A stretch of DNA of 64,000 nucleotides, from NCBI RefSeq assembly GCF_001039355.2, contig NW_019775857.1, positions 1,090,956 through 1,154,955 of the forward strand, read 5' to 3'. The translations under genes were made by a program, and so were the position numbers. Of the stretch, positions 11,216 through 22,293 are shown piece by piece. The stretch's first letter is position 1. Every line of letters begins with the position of its first letter. The notes below the pieces were generated by a model. The model was not told the DNA's origin. It saw nothing but the letters and a program-made list of their open reading frames with translations, and did not search any database. This stretch comes from Lingula anatina. Its lineage: Eukaryota > Brachiopoda > Lingulata > Lingulida > Lingulidae.

Positions 11216-11313
11216 GCTTACTTCAACCAAATCCATCAGCCAGTAGCATTTTGTTGATTGTCTTTGGCTGCATAGCATATTTCCTTTATGCTAGTCTCAT
11301 GGGAGGAAAATGA
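11216..11313 (+). CDS. Possible terminal coding exon of a small single-pass membrane protein
   Basis: After a good acceptor (tttcattttatgcag) the exon, entered in phase 1, stays open for 31 codons to a TGA at 11311. It encodes LLQPNPSASSI followed by a hydrophobic segment LLIVFGCIAYFLYASL and MGGK, that is, a C-terminal transmembrane helix. The same exon is in copy 1 at 7700-7793, but there its last codons run into the N and C tract and the stop is lost. I could not connect a convincing upstream coding exon, and I do not recognise the family. It could be a chance open frame; transcript data would settle it. Confidence 0.3.
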
Positions 11314-11561
11314 ACTGATGTTTTTGCAGAACAAGCCTCCATGATTAAGGACTAACTTTTTATTTGGAGGCAAGCAAATTTGAGGCCTGAATTGAGACCT
11401 TTGCTACTGTAAATGTATGTAAAATGTACTGAAAGCAGCCATGTTGGGATTCAAAGTATTAACAAAATGTAAAAACTTATTTAAGACAATAGTTAGTTGT
11501 ATATTTAGTTTAGAGATCACCATTTTCTGTTTTTTATGTTGAAACCAAATACATTTTTAAA

Positions 11562-11986
11562 ATAACCATCAATATATGAGCAAAAATGTTCATTAGCTTG
11601 GTAGTTGATTCATACATGAAAATTATCAAACACAAGCCGAAATATTTTTGTACTGTTAGCTTACAGCCAACCTGGTCGAAGGCCTTCATCAGACTGATGT
11701 GAATAGATGTCACACTCACTGACCGCTAGGTCCCGCGAAAAATACGAGAGGCTATCAACATCAGCCATCACCACCCACCCATGAATAGGGATGGGGGGGT
11801 GGGGGAGAGGGGTTGATCTACCTGACATTTATAAGAGGGTCCTGTCCGCTATACCACCTAACAGTCAGTAAGTGAGAACATCTACTCACATCAGTCGGAT
11901 GAAGGCCTTCGACCAGGTTGGCCGTAAGCTAACGGTACAAAAATATTTCGATGTTTGATAATTTTCATGTATAACCATCAATATAT
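11562..11986. mobile_element. Foldback element flanked by a 16-bp direct repeat
   Basis: ATAACCATCAATATAT occurs at 11562-11577 and again at 11971-11986. Between them is a long imperfect palindrome: the left arm (about 11614-11705, with TGTTAGCTTACAGCCAACCT and GGTCGAAGGCCTTCATC) pairs with the right arm (about 11880-11970, GATGAAGGCCTTCGACCAGG and AGCTAACGGTACAAAAATAT). The centre contains a G-rich run (GGGGGGGTGGGGGAGAGGGG, near 11790). It has no coding capacity and lies just upstream of the DCAF12 leader exon. Confidence 0.8.
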
Positions 11987-12126
11987 ATTGTCTGGAAAAG
12001 TCACAAAATTCAGCTTTGTCTTATTTGCTAATACAACGGCATGTTAATTTGTAATATCTTTTTCTTTTCCAGTATTAATTTTCTGAAGAGAAAGATATTA
12101 TTACAGGCAGCTGATTCACATTCAAG

Positions 12127-15100
12127 ATGGATATTTTTCGATACACTCAATATAGGCCTATGGGTTTATACAAGGGCAACCCAGATAATTTGACAAACAG
12201 GTTTTTAGCCCAACAGATGCCAGGACTTTTTCAAGAAAAGGAATACAATCTAGGAACGATAAATAAAGTTTTTACCTCACAGTGGCTGTCAGATAGACAA
12301 GTAGTAGTAGGAACAAAGTGCAATAAGGTTAGAGTTCTAATTTTATATATTAATATTGATAACTCTCAGCTATAATATAAGTCAACATTTGAAATTCTGC
12401 CAGTAGTCCATTTATATTTGAATTGTTGTATTAGTTGGTTAAAAGTTCATTTTTTGAAAAAAAAAAAACAAGATTGAAAAAATAGATTTTTTTATTAAAT
12501 AACGAATTAAATAAATAAATATCATATCTGTTCTAATACTTGAATGTGCTTAACCTTTCCCAACTTCTTTCTTCTGGTAGATAATAGTATTGGATCTCCA
12601 GACGTGCCAGATGAGTACAATACCAAGCCTTAAAAGTAGTGACGAGAGTATTGAGGCCGACTGTCCATGTGGGATTCACAGTATTGCCATCAATCCATCA
12701 AACACTCTGATAGCCACAGGGGCAGATCACACAAATGATCTAGCTGTTTACAGGTTGCCAACATTTGATCCAGTTTTCCTAGGAGAGGTAATAATTTTTT
12801 TCTCAACATTGACATAAAAACATTCATGCACATGCATAATGTACTTGATGCTATACATTATGGCAAAAAAAAAAAAAAACGTTTTCTCTTAGTTCATTAT
12901 GAAAATTGAGCTAAATTGTAAATTGAGGCAAACAACTAGCAACTTGTATGGAATATTTTTATTATTATAGACTACCTTTTAGTATGTAATGCAATATTGT
13001 CACTAGTCTGGTGTGCAGATCCTGCACTATTACCAGTGCTTAAACCTTGCAGTGATTGTTGTTTGTCTTTTCTAGTGTGGGCATGATGATTGGATATTTG
13101 ACATCAAATGGCTAGATGATGAATTTTTAGTCACAGGTAAAATCCAAAATTGATAAGTAAACTTTTTTGTAGCTGATTTTACTTCAGCTGTATTATGTAT
13201 ATGAAATATGACTGATCTCTGTGAATAACGATTTACTTAATTGAGGTGAGTTTTTAGATATGTCAAGATCAGGTGTCAGAAAAGTTTATGGACATAGTTA
13301 TACTCAGGTTGATGTAATTTTTAAAAATAATATGATTTAATAATATTAATTGTAATCAAATTGCACCTGTTAATAAAGTAAATAATACTAAGCTGTCTTT
13401 TCAATTCTTTATCAACCCTGTTTAACTACTTGTTCTATATATTCTAGGATCTAGGGATAGTAAAATGGCATTATGGCAGGTTAAAGATGATGATGATGGC
13501 AGTGTTTCTAAGTTAAAAAGCTTACAGGTGCCAGAATATGTAATTTCTAAGCCAGTGGCAGTGAGGCAGTGTAGGAGAGCAGAGAAAGTGAGGGCACTGG
13601 CTTATAACAAAAGAGATCAGGTAAATTTCAGTGATCATTTGATTGTACTTTGTAAATGGTTTGCAAGCTTAGTTTCTAATTTATGACATTTAAACCCTTC
13701 CCCACTGGCTGTATTGTTATAGACTGCCATTAGCTTAATATAATGATTATTCATGTTGTTTAAATGTTTTATGCATGAAAATAAACAATTGTTTAATGAC
13801 CAATAAATGGTTCCCAGCATGCATTCTCACATGATCATTGTCTTGAAGGGTTTTTTTACACTTTTCAGGAGATAGCAGCATTATCATTAAATGGATACAT
13901 ACATCTATGGGATGCAGTAAGGTTTTCACAAGTAAGTTCAGAGCATCAGATAGTAAGTATACTTTATTATGATACAGATAAAGATTGAGATTATTTCATT
14001 TTAATAGCATTTGGTTAAAGCTCTTTTGTTATTATTTTTTCAACATCTGCAAATTCGGATTAACCGGTCTTGCTCTTAGTTACTGACAATAGGTGCAAAA
14101 CCAGTTTTAATGGGGGGAATGTATATTGTTCCATGAACAAGAGAGGAGTCATTTGAATGGCCTTCCTCAGAAAGTGACCAATATTTCCAATGACAGCAGA
14201 CATGCTTTCGAAATTTTGCAGCCTTGAGAATTTTAGAAAGTATTTTGATGTACCCAGATGTTTGATGAGTTGAGAAGAATCAGTGTCCAGGTTGACCACT
14301 GGCATGTTTAATGTCTGTGTAAGCAGTAAAATCTAGCAGCTGTCATAAAGGCATAGAACCATTTTATCTTACCTTTTTTCTTACAGCCCAAAACCATGTC
14401 TGTTGTAGTTATTAAGTAATATTAGACTTAAATAACGCAAAAAGAAATACATATATTAAACTAATGGCATATTTTCTTTTCCAGAAAAATTACAGAAAAT
14501 TGTCCTATACAAGAGAGAATGTATGTATGTCTTTTTGTAACAAGAGGACATTGTATGCAGTTGGGTCACAGTCACATGTCACTCTGATAGATCCTAGAAC
14601 TATGAAAAACAGTCTGACCATATTGTCAAGACAGAGGGGATGTGGTAAGTTCTAACTTATCTAAGCGATGGTTATATACCAAAATAACCTGTGAGGAAGG
14701 GTGGGGGCAAGTAACACACACTCAGTCTCTGCATTCTGTTGTATTGTATTAGATGTATGGTGTAATGATAAAAAACACTGGATCTGCCAGCAACTTGCAA
14801 GTGAAATTTCATGGGTTCTTGTTAGTTAATAAACTACAAAAGATTGAAGGATTTTTGCTGACCAAATACATCAATAAAAAGAATGTCTTTTTTTTATCTC
14901 CATATAGGAATACGGTCAGTGAGTTTTAATGAATCTGTAGTAACCATAGGAACAGGAGCTGGTGCTGTGCTGTTCTATGATCTTAGGACAGGCAAATATT
15001 TACAGTGTAACTGTGGGCATGCCTGTATGCTGAATGTGGGAAAGGGATGGCTGGTATGAATTACTTAGCTTTTTTCTTAATACAATATATGCATTACCCT

Positions 15101-15545
15101 CTCTATATGTCGACTTCTTTACGTAAATTAAAATTATGTATGCAACCAAGTAAACTAACACAACAAAACTTCAAAGTATGTCAGTCTTGGTAGCAAGCAC
15201 ACACAAATGGTGTTTTGCATCTGTGTATGTAAATGTTTAGGATAGATGAGGATTTCAAGTAACATCTTTAAAAGATGAATATAATCATATCATCTGTGTC
15301 TACCCAAATCATAAGTTGAAGCAAGTATTCAGTTTTACTTACTTCATGTACTATACAAATGACATATAATTTTTTAAAATTATTTTCAGCGTCATGATGA
15401 TGCCTATCGAGACTTCTTCATGGATTTAGAATATCCCAATGCCATATACACACATTGCTATGATGCATCTGGTACAAAACTGTTCACTGCAGGAGGGCCA
15501 TTACCTGCTGGACTCTGGGGAAACTATGCTAGTGTGTGGCAATAA
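12127..15545 (+). CDS. DCAF12: DDB1- and CUL4-associated factor 12 (WD40 substrate receptor)
   Basis: Substrate receptor of the CUL4-DDB1 ubiquitin ligase; the family recognises C-terminal twin-glutamate degrons. Eight exons join in phase: 12127-12327, 12581-12787, 13076-13136, 13448-13620, 13869-13931, 14485-14644, 14908-15053, 15390-15545; 388 aa. Family landmarks: [19 protein letters not shown] and GTKCNK (exon 1), [20 protein letters not shown] (exon 2), [11 protein letters not shown] (exon 3), KVRALAYN (exon 4), [15 protein letters not shown] (exon 6), [19 protein letters not shown] (exon 7) and [18 protein letters not shown]...NYASVWQ at the end. The start is the first ATG after an in-frame TGA in the leader exon (acceptor ending at 12072). 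The protein is about 60 residues shorter at the N-terminus than human DCAF12 and lacks its basic leader. A TAGGCCTA motif lies inside the coding sequence (~12154) at Tyr-Arg-Pro-Met. Confidence 0.95.
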
Positions 15546-17090
15546 TACAAGAAACATTGCTGCACGTTCTTTTAACTGCATTATTTTGAAACTGCCATAT
15601 GAATATTCAGTAGAGTTAATATACTGTATAATATCTGCTACATTTAAGAAATATTTAATATTATTTTACAGCATAAATTTAAACAATTACAGGTGTAACC
15701 TCTATTTATCAAGTTTAATTTTTCAGTTTCACGGTTGATTAGTATTAAAAGGGATCACATTTCATAGATGGTTTGATGCCTGTTTAAAGGGGCATACAAA
15801 TTGAGGAAGACTGCTATCATATTGTTGAGATGATATAAGAATGGTGTCTAAGATTATTTATCTTAAAAGTCCTCACCATGAGATAAGTATATTATTGGTC
15901 AAAACACCATTTTAACTTCATTTTCTGTCCATTCTCTTTCACTGCACAGGCAAATTTTACTACGCCTACTATCTGGTTACCTAACCAGATCAAACCATTG
16001 CAGATCAACAAGCTATTGCATCATTCAAAGTTATTTCAGTACAAGGTCTCTGAATGTTTAATGTCACATTTACGTCTGTTGACATGCCGTCGCCCTCTCT
16101 ATTATTATCCTACTTTTGTCATACTCCCTTCTTTTTATCCTTCTTATGTGCTTAAAAGGTTTTTTTCTTCAAAGCGACCGCTGCATTTACTTTTTAAATT
16201 AGGACAGTCCGGTGGTATGCCTTCTCACTTGGCCTTCACCAATGGAAAGTAGGTTAAGCAATTTTCCACATTTCTTCCTGCCTGTTCATTTATGTTAGTT
16301 TCTCAGTCACATGACATGCAAGGTTACAATCACAGGATGTAAATGTGATTTTTATTTCCTCATTTCTACATACTGGGCAGGTGTTTTATGTTGAATTTGA
16401 AATAGATCTTGTTTGTGTAGAGTGTCTGATGTTGTGAAAGTGCTGTTTTAGTGTATCAATTCCAACTAAAACTGCTTTGTATACCTGTTTAACATCTAAA
16501 ATACAAAATCGCTGGCCAGTACTTGTGAGAAATGCAGCATAGTATGATGATGCAAGACCTGAAAATAATGTAACACACTGACTGCAGAAGGGGAAAAGGG
16601 GATTTGTAGATTCCCAATAAGTTATCAACTTAACAAGTGAGCTGTTGTTTTATCAGTGTGTTTTAGTTACATGCGGGTCATGTACACTTTTTCTTTTTTT
16701 TCTGTTGTGACCATGCCACTGCAATCAATGCCAATTATTTTAGTTTCACAACTTTAAAACATGTTTCATGAACCTGTTCATTACAAGAATGCTGCATCTT
16801 ATGCCAAAGGGATATTTATAATGAATTTCAAAAGTAATAGTGAATAAATAATTGCTAAACCCAAGCATTGCTGTAAGTAATGTATGCTAAATTTTATGCG
16901 ATTGGGATATTTATATTTACTTTCAAAGTCAATAATGTATAATTGATATCATTTTGTCCTTAGTTTATGGGATTGATACTTTTTACTATAGGCTGTGACA
17001 CAAATATATAAGATAAACATGTTATGAAATACATTTGTTGTATATATTGTGTTTTCTAGAATAAAATTTGTTTTTGTTTAAAATTTTAAT
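15546..17090 (+). other. DCAF12 3' untranslated region and downstream sequence
   Basis: No other gene is seen between the DCAF12 stop and the convergent PDCD7 gene. Several AATAAA signals occur; the last strong one is at 17060-17065. Open frames in this stretch (for example 15998-16252) have no recognisable features. Confidence 0.5.
17060..17065 (+). terminator. Candidate DCAF12 polyadenylation signal (AATAAA)
   Basis: Canonical hexamer about 1.5 kb beyond the stop codon; earlier hexamers in the same stretch could be used instead. Confidence 0.35.
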
Positions 17091-17212
17091 GTTGTCTATG
17101 ATTTGCTTTATTTATGTTATACTTGCTTAACATCCCAAACCATTTGCATTCAACTTGAATTATTAAATGTAGCATCACACAATTCTCATTTATGAACTTT
17201 TAAACTTTTGGG

Positions 17213-17218
17213 TTTATT
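17213..17218 (-). terminator. Candidate PDCD7 polyadenylation signal
   Basis: AATAAA on the minus strand, about 150 bp from the DCAF12 candidate signal on the other strand, consistent with tail-to-tail genes. Closer signals may be used instead. Confidence 0.3.
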
Positions 17219-17429
17219 TAACTAGACAGCAAAGCTGGCAAATATACAGACACCATATAGGAAACGAGGCAGCAAAGCTGTCAAATGTTAATACATATGT
17301 AATGCAGAAAGAAGTGCACAAAATGTTTTGGTCAATTTTGATGTACTGTTACATAATGCTTTAAAACAACATAATCAACTCTTACCTTCTTACATTATGT
17401 ACTACAGGTAACATGGACACTGAAAAACT

Positions 17430-17840
17430 AACGTGATTCAGTTTCATGGGATATTAAAGCCACTGAAAATGCTAATGTGTGAAAAAATAAATAATTATCG
17501 TTAATGTAAACTGAACATGCTCATTCTCAAAAGCAACCTGCCTTTTTACCAAACAAAGTCACTCTGTAAATTTAAAGTAAAACAATAATACAGTTTGAAA
17601 GTTATGGGGTGAACGTCAAAATTATGCAAAAAGAAAAAAAAACAAGTTAATTAACCTAAATGTACTGATCATGCTGATTTTTGAAAGCAACCTGCCTCTT
17701 TACCAAACAAAGCCACTCAGTAAATTTAGAGTAAAACAAAAATGCAGTTTGGAAGTTATGGGGTGAAAGTCATGTGTCGGACAGCAATGGTGACGACTTG
17801 GACGGACAGACCAATCAGAATATATACATACAGTGTCTGA
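17430..17840 (+). repeat. Dispersed ~410-bp repeat, copy in forward orientation
   Basis: Shared landmarks with 61590-62035 (opposite strand): GATTCAGTT...GGATAT..AAGCCACTGAAAATGCTA...TGTGTGAAAAAATAAAT, then two tandem internal monomers each with AAAGCAACCTGCCTCTTTA, then GGACAGCAATGGTGACGAC and CAATCAGAATATATACATAC. The two monomers here start near 17530 and 17685. It is non-coding and type unknown; most likely an old non-autonomous transposon or satellite-derived dimer. Confidence 0.75.
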
Positions 17841-18305
17841 ATATAAAAATAAAAATGTTACATATTATATGGCATTACATTTTCCATTGTTTTGAAAAGT
17901 TATCAACAAGTACAGGTCTTTTTTTTACAAAGCTTTCATAATAATAATTATCATACTTTATTTGAAAACAACCCACAGTAAAGTTGAAATTAAAAATTAC
18001 ATGACATTGCAACAAAAAGTTTTACGCAGACGATCTACCATACCTTTCCAGGATGTCTGTTACTGCTTTAAAAGTGATCAAAAGTAACCTTTAAAACACA
18101 TCTTGGGTATATGCTTCAGTCTCTATTAAATAAGTCCAAGGTTACAATGCCACGCTGGAAACCCAAATGTCCTTTGCTCATAAACCATTCAGTTCTCTCA
18201 CCATCTCCATACATTATTACTGCCGGTAACAAGATTTATATAGTACTATCTCATGGCAGATAACCAAACATCTATCCAAGCATCCCTGCTTGGTGTTATG
18301 CTCAT

Positions 18306-18453
18306 CTGTCACCTTGCTAGGTTAATAAACATCAGATTTACAAATGAATGATGAAAGGATGCAGCTTCAAAAATAAAAGGTGGGTGTATCAGATTAGAGC
18401 ATGATCTGATGTTTGGTAAACTTACTAGGTTTATCAATGAATCAAGGTGACAG
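18306..18453. mobile_element. Short element with inverted CTGTCACCTTG termini
   Basis: CTGTCACCTTGCTAGGTTAA (18306 onward) faces the inverted copy ending in AATCAAGGTGACAG (to 18453). Related ends stand alone at 54984-55009 and, inverted, at 24628-24645. It lies in the PDCD7 3' flank. Confidence 0.5.
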
Positions 18454-18574
18454 TTAAGTGTGCTTGGTGTACTTGGTCCTTAGCTGTCTGTAGTGCTTAA
18501 CCCTAAATATTGGGAATGCACATGCAGTTAGTGAACAGATGAAACATATGAACATCTCAGTTGCAACTCCTGTG

Positions 18575-21500
18575 TTAACTCAATGCAGAAGCCCATGTTT
18601 CACTACTTGGTTCATTTGGTATCACCCAGCCCACTGGCAGATGACTGCTGCCTGGGGTATCTTGTGACACAAGGAAGTTGTCCCACTGTTGTCTGAAATG
18701 GTTATTTTGAAATAAATATCAGAAAGGAAATCCGTGTATGCCATTTAAAATGGCACAGTAAACAAAACCCTTAATAGTGCATACACTTATGTTATTGTTT
18801 TCATCGAAAAAATGCAAAAGTATACCACATTACCAATTAAAATATCAAAAACTTGATATGACAAACACATAGGCATTAAATAATTTATCTTTGTATATCA
18901 TTCAAAACATTAAAATGTGTAACACTGTCAGAAATTCAATCACCAAAGTCAAAATTTCTACATTATCATGCAAACGCCTAAATACAAACAATATTTAGTA
19001 CATACCTTATTTGAAGTAAAGATTCTACACTGTTCTCTGCTTGATCATAATACTGTCTAAATGGATAAAGAAGATCGCCAGGAAGAAGAGGAACTGTAAA
19101 AAAATCATTAATCATATACACTATTTTGCAGTATATTATCTACTCAACAAAAACAAGTTTGGCTTGCATGCATTCTCTGGTTGGATTTGCTGAATGAATT
19201 ACATTCAATTAATTGTCATTATCAAAACATCAGTCTTCAACAAATTGCTTGCTTAAAAGTGAACTTAAAACAGATGTCATGTGTGATGCAAAATAAGGTT
19301 TACAAACAAACCTTCTTTTCCAAAGAGCCATTCCTTTATTTTTCTTTCCTTCTTTCGCTTAAGAACTTCTTTTTTCAAACGTGCTTCTTCTCTCTCCTTT
19401 TCTAAGTTTTCTTCTTGTTCTGTTTCCAACATTACCTAAAATATATTGATGAGTTAACTTCAGTAAGAAAGATTTTCTTTTCATAGTCAAAGATTTTGAT
19501 CTTTCATGGGAAAAGTCAACCACAATTGTATCAATGGAGAACAAAAATAAGACAAAAGGAAATATAAAATGCTGAGCAGCAGCAAAGAAACTGAGTGAAA
19601 GACTGACTATTATGGCAAAATGGAATGCTATATTCTTAAAACCTCTAAAGTCCGCTGTTCAGCTTCATACGTCTCTTTTTGTTTGTTCATCATTTCTAAA
19701 AGAGTCTTTGTTGTGTCTTCAAAAACTTGATCGCATTCCTTTGGAGGATGAAGACCTGAAAACAAAATAACAGAACTGACCTGTTACCAGTGCTGGCACT
19801 TCATGGTATTTAGATTGGCTGTTGCTTTTGGTGACATAAATAACTATCTAAACCATGCATTTATATGCTCTTCAGTAATATATCATTTCAGCAAATCTAT
19901 AATACTATAAATTCCTCACCTCTTTCGTGTGCTCTCTTCATTCTGAGAGTTCTCAATTTCTGCAGACCTTCAACTAGTTGAATGGCCTTAAGTGCCTCTA
20001 TGTTCTTCTTTCTTACCTCACCTAAGATAGAATCTGCTGCTGATTTAAGATCTTTTGCCTAAATGAAACAAAAAAAGTTATCTCTTAATCAAGAGATATA
20101 TTCATTTAACAGAAAATACTAACATGTTCACTTGTAAATTAACAAAAGTGAAGTTTTGCTTTATTGTCATCATAAACTGATAATTATCTTACCCTTTTCT
20201 TATCCTGATCTTTTTGATAAATAGCATTTTGCCAGGCATCAATTTGTTTATGAAGTTCCTCTCGTCTCTTAAGCGCCTCTACTTCGGATAACTTTTCACT
20301 TCTCTTTTGTTTCTCTCTCCTGATCTAAATGGTTTAGGAGTCAAAAAAATTATGACTTACAATTTCAACTGACATGAGCAAATAAAATCAATATAACAAG
20401 ACACTTAACTTATTACATGTCATTGATAGCTTTTCAAAAATATCTAATATCATCAATCTAACATTTCAATAGTCTTTAATATTTACTTTTAATTGTACAC
20501 ATTGCTTTAGGCATTACCATAATTTTCCCACCTTTCTTTTCTCTGCCCTTTTTATCTTTTTTGCAATAACCTTTGTTAAGTTAGGATTTAACAGGGTCTC
20601 CTTCAATCTCTGCAGCTGCAACTAAAACAGAAAATCATATATGAAATATCTTTGACTAACCAAACAATGTTGGTTGGAATCCTCTGAAGGGCAACACAAC
20701 ACTATTTTCTTCTTCTATAAGATCTATTTTCTTCCTGAAGATTTTTTCACATTTCCATATCCCTTATAAAGAAAAATCTCATAAAATATATCATCTAAGT
20801 TTCTTGAACAGACTGATGGAAATAAGTAACACAAAGTTTTGAGAAGGGTCCAAAGCATTAAAGAGGGAAATCAATGTTGACTGGATCTACCTGTAACTAT
20901 ATGTACCTTCTTAAATACAACTGATGAATATTTTATGGAGAATACTCAAGCACATACTTTTGTTTCCAGAGATTTAGCATAATTCTGTTCCCAGTCAAAA
21001 TTAACATCATGTAAATGTTCTCTCAGATTTTGCTGCTGAGACTTCAGCTGATCAAAGATAAGGATGGTTGATTTCACAAGGTCTTGGTACTCAGGGATCT
21101 GAAAAAAACATTATTTATTAATCACATAATCATCAATATGCCTTACTGAAATACTGAAATTCATAACCCTTAAAGAATTATAGTTTGTATTTTTCTTTAA
21201 ATCTATATGAATGAGTATCATATATATAACAGCAATATTATTTTTGATTGACTATTAATCATGAATTATTTTTTAAAATTAATCATATAGTAAATCTACT
21301 GAGAATTGCTATGCCAAAATCAACCACACTAAGCAATTCAACAAGGACTTTTTTTAGGATATTTATTTATAAAAAACTTACTGAAACGCTTCCATTGATT
21401 ACTTTCTTCTCTGAACCTTGTTCACTTTTTACGGGACATCTGGATGATAACCACCTCTTCACCCATTCCCTGTCAGCATCTCTTACAGATTTACAATCAT

Positions 21501-22101
21501 TCTCTAAAGAATGAGGTTGAAAACCAGCATTTTCTTCTGGTCTACTCTGCATGCTATTGGTCTCAAAAAAATTCTCATTATCTGACATTCCATACTGTCT
21601 CTCAAATGAAGTAGACCCTTTGTCCTGATAATGGTATGGGTTTATGATTGTGTGACTAACTGGTGGCAGTAAATTACTTTGCAACTGAGGATTGTTTATC
21701 TTATTCATAGGTTGTGAGTATCCTTGAGAAACAGCATATGGCCTCCCCCCAGAATGGCCTGGTGGCCAAGGTGGCCTAGGACATGATTCTCCAGGAAAAC
21801 TAGGTGATGGAGACTTTCCTTGATTATAAGAAAAATCTAATTGTGGCTGAGGCTGTTGGGGGGGAGGAGGTGGTCCTTGTTGAAAAGACAGAGGCAATGG
21901 AGGCGGAGGAGGATACCCAGGTGGAGACTGCATCCAGGCCTGTTGTTGTGAACCACTCCATCTGGGAGTACTGAATCTTGCAAGATCTTGTTGTGGTGGA
22001 GGCAGTGATAGGGGCATGTTTGTCATCCCTAGGTTGGTTTGCTGGGGCTGGCTAAGCTCCTGTGATTTATTATGTTGCCATGGTGGATGATAAGACTGCA
22101 T
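18575..22101 (-). CDS. PDCD7: PDCD7 / U11-59K, U11/U12 di-snRNP protein
   Basis: Component of the minor (U12-type) spliceosome U11 snRNP. Nine coding exons join in phase: 22101-21382, 21098-20958, 20621-20532, 20324-20193, 20058-19920, 19755-19643, 19435-19312, 19093-19006, 18692-18575; 554 aa. Residues 1-110 are Pro/Gln-rich (runs such as PPPPPLPL). Near 215 is WVKRWLSSR. Residues ~240-460 form a long charged coiled coil (RREKQKRSEKLSEVEALKRR). The C-terminus carries VPLLPGDLLYPFRQYYDQAE, WDNFLVSQD and LPVGWVIPNEPSSETWASAL, the family's conserved tail. ATG 22101 follows a leader-exon acceptor (tttttag at 22112); a likely non-coding first exon ends at the gtaagt donor at 23636. None of the introns in this window shows a U12-type donor. 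Exon 6 has a weak donor (gttttaag). Confidence 0.93.
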
Positions 22102-22293
22102 TTTAGCTCCTCTAAAAATACATAATGATAATACTTGCAAATATGAGTTGACTGAAATCATTTAAATGGATCAAAATTTAACAAAACTCACAAAAAGAAG
22201 TATATGAGAAGAAAGGTCCAAATAATCAGGTCCAAATAATAATGTTTACCTTTTTAAATTTGTTATATTATATAACAATAGCAATAAGAGTGC

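Larger units (their letters stand above)
7796..11308. repeat. Tandem segmental duplication, copy 2 (~3.5 kb)
   Basis: Second copy of the segment at 4537-7793. It carries a 244-bp block (8680-8923) missing from copy 1, a short TTTAG-type expansion near 9666-9690, and a much shorter (TA)n tract (about 11138-11150) than copy 1. Sequence continues past the copy end into unique DNA (stop codon TGA at 11311 of a possible exon), so this copy has the natural right-hand boundary. Confidence 0.95.
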
